From assembly GCA_024220525.1 (NCBI GenBank), contig JAMYWO010000031.1:62001-126000 (forward strand): DNA of 64,000 nt, given 5' to 3'. Position 1 is the first letter of the stretch, and each line of letters opens with the position of its first letter. Below are positions 60,474 through 64,000 of the stretch, piece after piece. The stretch comes from Cochliopodium minus (lineage: Eukaryota > Discosea > Himatismenida > Cochliopodiidae). A program made the translations under genes and the position numbers. The notes below the pieces were generated by a model. That model was not told the origin of the DNA. It made no database searches and worked only from the letters and a program-made list of their open reading frames with translations.

Positions 60474-63400
60474 ATGGAAGAGGAAAACTCTGAAGATGAA
60501 TTTTTCAAAAATGATAAAAGATTGAAATTTGTGATTGATAAAAAAAAGGATAATGGGAAAAAGAAACCAGGGGATAAAAGGAAAAAAGATCCTAATAAGG
60601 AAAAAGAAAAGAAAGAGAAAGTACAATTACCCTTCAATTTTCCACCTGCAGAAGAAGATATAATGCCAAAACCCAATTATGAAGAAATAGATACAATAAT
60701 CTACCCATCCAATTATCCTGAAAGAAAATATCAGTTCAATATCACCAGGAAATGTTTATTTCAAAATACATTGGTGAATTTGCCCACAGGATTGGGAAAA
60801 ACATTCATAGCTGCAGTTTCTATGTATAATTTCTATAGATGGTAAAAAAAAAAAAATTTTTTTCCAAGATTTAAAGATATATCATAAATCATATTGAAAG
60901 GTTTCCTGAAAAAAAAATTATTTTTGTTGCACCCACAAAACCACTTGTACGCCAACAAGTGGAGGCATGCTATGATATATGTGGAATACCACAAGAAGAT
61001 ACAATCCTATTGAATGGAACAATTGCAAAAACCAAAAGGAAAGAATTATGGGAAAATAAAAGGATGATTTTTGCAACACCGCAAGTGGTTGAGAATGATC
61101 TGAATGATGGAATATTTGATGCTAAAAGCATAATCTGCGTTGTGATAGATGAGGCTCATAAAGCATCAAATGGATCCTATTCATATTGCAAGATGGTGGA
61201 ATTCATAACCAAAAAGACAAAACATTTTAGAGTGATAGCTCTTACAGCTACACCTGGATCCAACAAGAAATCTGTACAAGCGGTTGTTGATTATCTCAAC
61301 ATCGCTCATATGGAAATCAGAAACGAACAATCGATTGATGTGAGGGAATATCTCCAACATAAATCGATGGAATACATCACTGTAGGATTGTATGATCAAT
61401 TGAAAGAATTGTTTGATAAAGTCACTTCAATGTTGACCCCTATCATGAACTATTTGATCGAAAGGAAGGCTTTCTCCTTTCGCGCAGATCCAGCTAAAGT
61501 CCATCACATCTTATTTGTCAATGAGAAGACGAAATATTGTGCAGGTATAGGTGCTGGTAACAGGCCGGAAAAGTCTTTAGTTCTCATGTATTTTTCGCAA
61601 GCCATCTCTTTGTCTTCTGCGAGGATGCAACTTATCACCCATGGCTTAAGATGTTTCAGTGAAAAGATCAAGAATATTGAAATGATAGAAAAGGAGAAGA
61701 AAAGAAAAAATCTCATTTCAAATATCAACGAAATCCTTGTCAAGACTGAAAAAATAAAAAATGAGATTCCTTACAGTCATCCCAAAATACAACAGGTAAT
61801 AAAGTTGGTAACCAATCATTTTGAAAATGAAAAAAGCTCCAAAATCATGATTTTCACTGAATACAGAGAAAGTGTAGAAGAACTTCAAGAAGCAATTAGT
61901 TTTAATGTAGAAGGTGCAAAGGTTCACTCGCTGGTCGGTCAACAAAAGAAAGGCTCTGGGAAAAGTTTCACACAAAAAGAACAAATAAAGGTTTTGGAGG
62001 ATTTCAAGAAGGGTCTCTATAATGTTCTTGTGTGTACTTGTATTGGTGAAGAAGGTCTTGATATTGGAGAAGTCGATCTCATCATTTGTTTCGATCAAGC
62101 TGCATCTCCCATCAGAATGGTCCAACGTCTTGGTAGAACAGGAAGAAAGAGAAATGGTAAAGGTTACTGTCTTCTCACAGAGGGTTACGAAGAATCCAAA
62201 TCAGACAAAAGTAAAAAGAAAAAGAAAAATGTGGAAAAGTATCTCAATGAGAAAGCTGATAACCTCAAACTTTCTGAAAACAGTTCTCGTCTTGTCCCTC
62301 TCAACATCAAACCAAACATTGTTAGAAAGAATATCGTCATATCAGTAAAGTATCACACTCCCACAAAAAAAAAGAAAGATAAAGCTGATACTAGTACGAC
62401 CAGCAAAACTACCAGCTCCAAAAAACTCCTCGAGCAGTTCGATAAGATAGAAAGGCAAAAATTTGTTAATCTCACCTCTAACCCTACTGAAGTTAGTATG
62501 ATAGGACATTCCCCCTTTTCGAATTTACTATCTTCCATCTATGAAAAAAGGCGGAGGGGAGATTATGATAAAGATTACGACGGAGATACAAGCAATTTCG
62601 AACATTCTGAACCTACTGTCCCCAAAACCAATTCATCTTTTACTAAGGCAAAAGTATTGTACAGCTCAGATTCGTTCAAAACTGCTAAGCCAACTGATGA
62701 AGAGAATGATGAATTACCAAGTTGGAGGGATGTAAACAGTACTGTCAAGCAAAAACTTCTCAGAAATGATCAAACCATTGAAAATAACAGGCCGGTTCAG
62801 GATACACCAATCACGAAGAATCCTGTAAATAGAACCAACGAACAAAATAAAAATAATACAAATGAAAGAACAACACCAATCCAAAATCAACAAAACAATC
62901 TTTTGCAATTTTCTTGTCAAAGGAAAAGAAGAATTTCGATTAGCAACGAAGACAATAATGATCCAAATAAACAAAGAAAGTTAGTTTCTGATGTTGACAA
63001 TAATACAACTTTGCCCAAACCTATATTCAACCAACCTTCTCCAAAGAAGATAGATCCTCCCACCAAGAGCCCCCCTCCACCAAAGCCCAACAAGAAAACA
63101 CCACCAAATAATACCTCCAAAAAAGTTGTGGAAAAGATTCCAACTCCCAAAAAAGTTGGCAAGCCCACTCCCCCTGAAAAACTCTCCTCTAAAGAAGAGA
63201 AGATCAACTATGATTCTTTGCTCCCTTTTTCTCCCATCTTATCTGACAACTTGAAGGATAAAATGAACCGAAAGGGAAGATATTCTGAGCACATTAACGA
63301 TCCTCCGTTTGTCATCAGTATCGATCCTCCGCCTTCCAATTTTGTCTACATTTTTCAAAAAGAGGAAATTACAAGATCTTCTTCCAGTGTGATAGATTTG

Positions 63401-64000
63401 AGCTTGAGCACACCTTCTCCATCTTCTCGAAAATCACAAGCTTCTAACAGATCTCCCAACAAGTCTCCTTGCTACAACGATAAGTCCCCCCTCGTCGAGT
63501 TAACTATCGAGAATGACAGATCACCGCAAGATCTCACACCAGAACAAGATAGATCTCCACAACAAGATGTTATTTTGGTTGAAAAGTCACAAGATGTAGT
63601 GCCAATTCAAGAAAGATCTCCTCAACAAGATTACAGATCTCCTCAAGTAGAAAGATCTCCTCAACAGGTCGAAAGATCTCCTCAACAAGAAGTCGATAGA
63701 TCCCCTCAGCGTTTTTCCCAAAGAGATTTCAGCAGCGATAACAGATCTCCCAGTGATACGATCAATCTTGATGTATCTCCTCAATACAACGGATCTCCCC
63801 AAAAAGACGACAGATCTCCCCAACAACATAGATCACCTCATTTTTCTGAAAATGATATAATCATCTCTTCTCCATCACAAGCCCAACCACCCAAACTCAG
63901 CAGGTTGAAGAAAGGTGTTCATTTTTCTCCTCAAAAAAAGAAAACAGATACTTTCAAAGTAAAACAATCAGAAAAAGTTGATGTCAACGAGTTTATTGAT
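60474..64000 (+). CDS. FANCM/Mph1/Hef-family helicase, C-terminus beyond window
   Basis: Exons 60474..60841 and 60901..>64000, open to the edge (over 1150 codons). FANCM and yeast Mph1 remodel forks and dissociate D-loops during crosslink repair and recombination. The SF2 core has [21 protein letters not shown]-type start with TGLGKT at ~105, [14 protein letters not shown] at ~205, TATPG, an inserted helical domain, [22 protein letters not shown] and [10 protein letters not shown] at ~530. A disordered tail of 500+ residues follows. From ~63443 it holds a run of RSPQQ-like Ser-Pro motifs. Whether a C-terminal nuclease (ERCC4-like) domain follows cannot be seen. The acidic/basic N-terminus before the helicase is short. 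It is the third plus-strand gene in a row after ZGRF1 and PLAC8. Confidence 0.92.
63443..63840 (+). repeat. Ser-Pro (RSPQ) repeat tract in the FANCM tail
   Basis: The protein tail repeats RSP, mostly as RSPQQ or DRSPQ, about fifteen times in ~130 residues, with codon variation between copies. It is an imperfect amino-acid-level repeat of minimal proline-directed kinase sites, not a simple DNA microsatellite. Confidence 0.8.

Overview
The window comes from the nuclear genome of a unicellular eukaryote. It is AT-rich, with genes closely packed on both strands and almost every gene cut by short (about 45-120 bp, occasionally up to ~430 bp) A/T-rich GT-AG introns. Standard-code translation gives intact conserved proteins. 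The gene set points to an amoebozoan: a cAMP-receptor (CAR)-like seven-helix receptor, two Cla4-type PAK kinases (PH-CRIB-STE20), ARPC1, a QP-rich PLAC8 protein, a Cys-rich repeat surface protein, and a mannose-6-phosphate-receptor-like protein ending in a YxxL/V-type sorting motif. Intron density is far above that usual for Dictyostelium, so I would not name a genus. No virus-derived element, transposon, tRNA, rRNA or CRISPR array was recognised.

Layout. 1-5.5 kb, minus strand: end of an ankyrin gene, a tetraspan membrane protein, a small SHOCT-like protein, VPS51. 5.7-14.1 kb: TBC RabGAP (+), MRH-type receptor (-), mitochondrial carrier (-), DIS3 exosome nuclease (+). 14.2-20 kb, minus: SELO pseudokinase and an F-box membrane protein. 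20.2-30.9 kb: V-ATPase E (+), PAK kinase 1 (-), ARPC1 (+), Integrator INTS2 (+), HSL-type hydrolase (+). 31-36.2 kb, minus: repeat-bearing surface protein and an EEP-domain phosphodiesterase with a long N-terminal region. 36.5-47.8 kb: SPRY-DCUN1 protein (+), PAK kinase 2 (+), NAC-beta (-), TRAP-gamma (+), mitochondrial DnaJ (-), ribosomal P0 (-), CAR-like receptor (+). 47.9-64 kb: RRM-DDX31 helicase (-), RCC1-like protein (+), ZGRF1 helicase (+), PLAC8 protein (+), FANCM/Mph1 helicase (+, cut by the window edge).

Most genes are unrelated housekeeping functions. The striking exception is the right end, where ZGRF1 and FANCM, whose yeast counterparts Mte1 and Mph1 bind each other at D-loops and forks, lie in the same orientation with one small gene between. 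I assembled exon chains by hand from splice signals, reading frame and family conservation. For every multi-exon gene whose whole chain was resolved, the summed coding length is a multiple of three. Doing so exposed unusual splicing: a start codon split by an intron, a 7-nt internal exon, two 16-nt exons, a probable GC-AG intron, and a kinase gene whose frame is restored only by a single-nucleotide exon or by assuming a sequence error.
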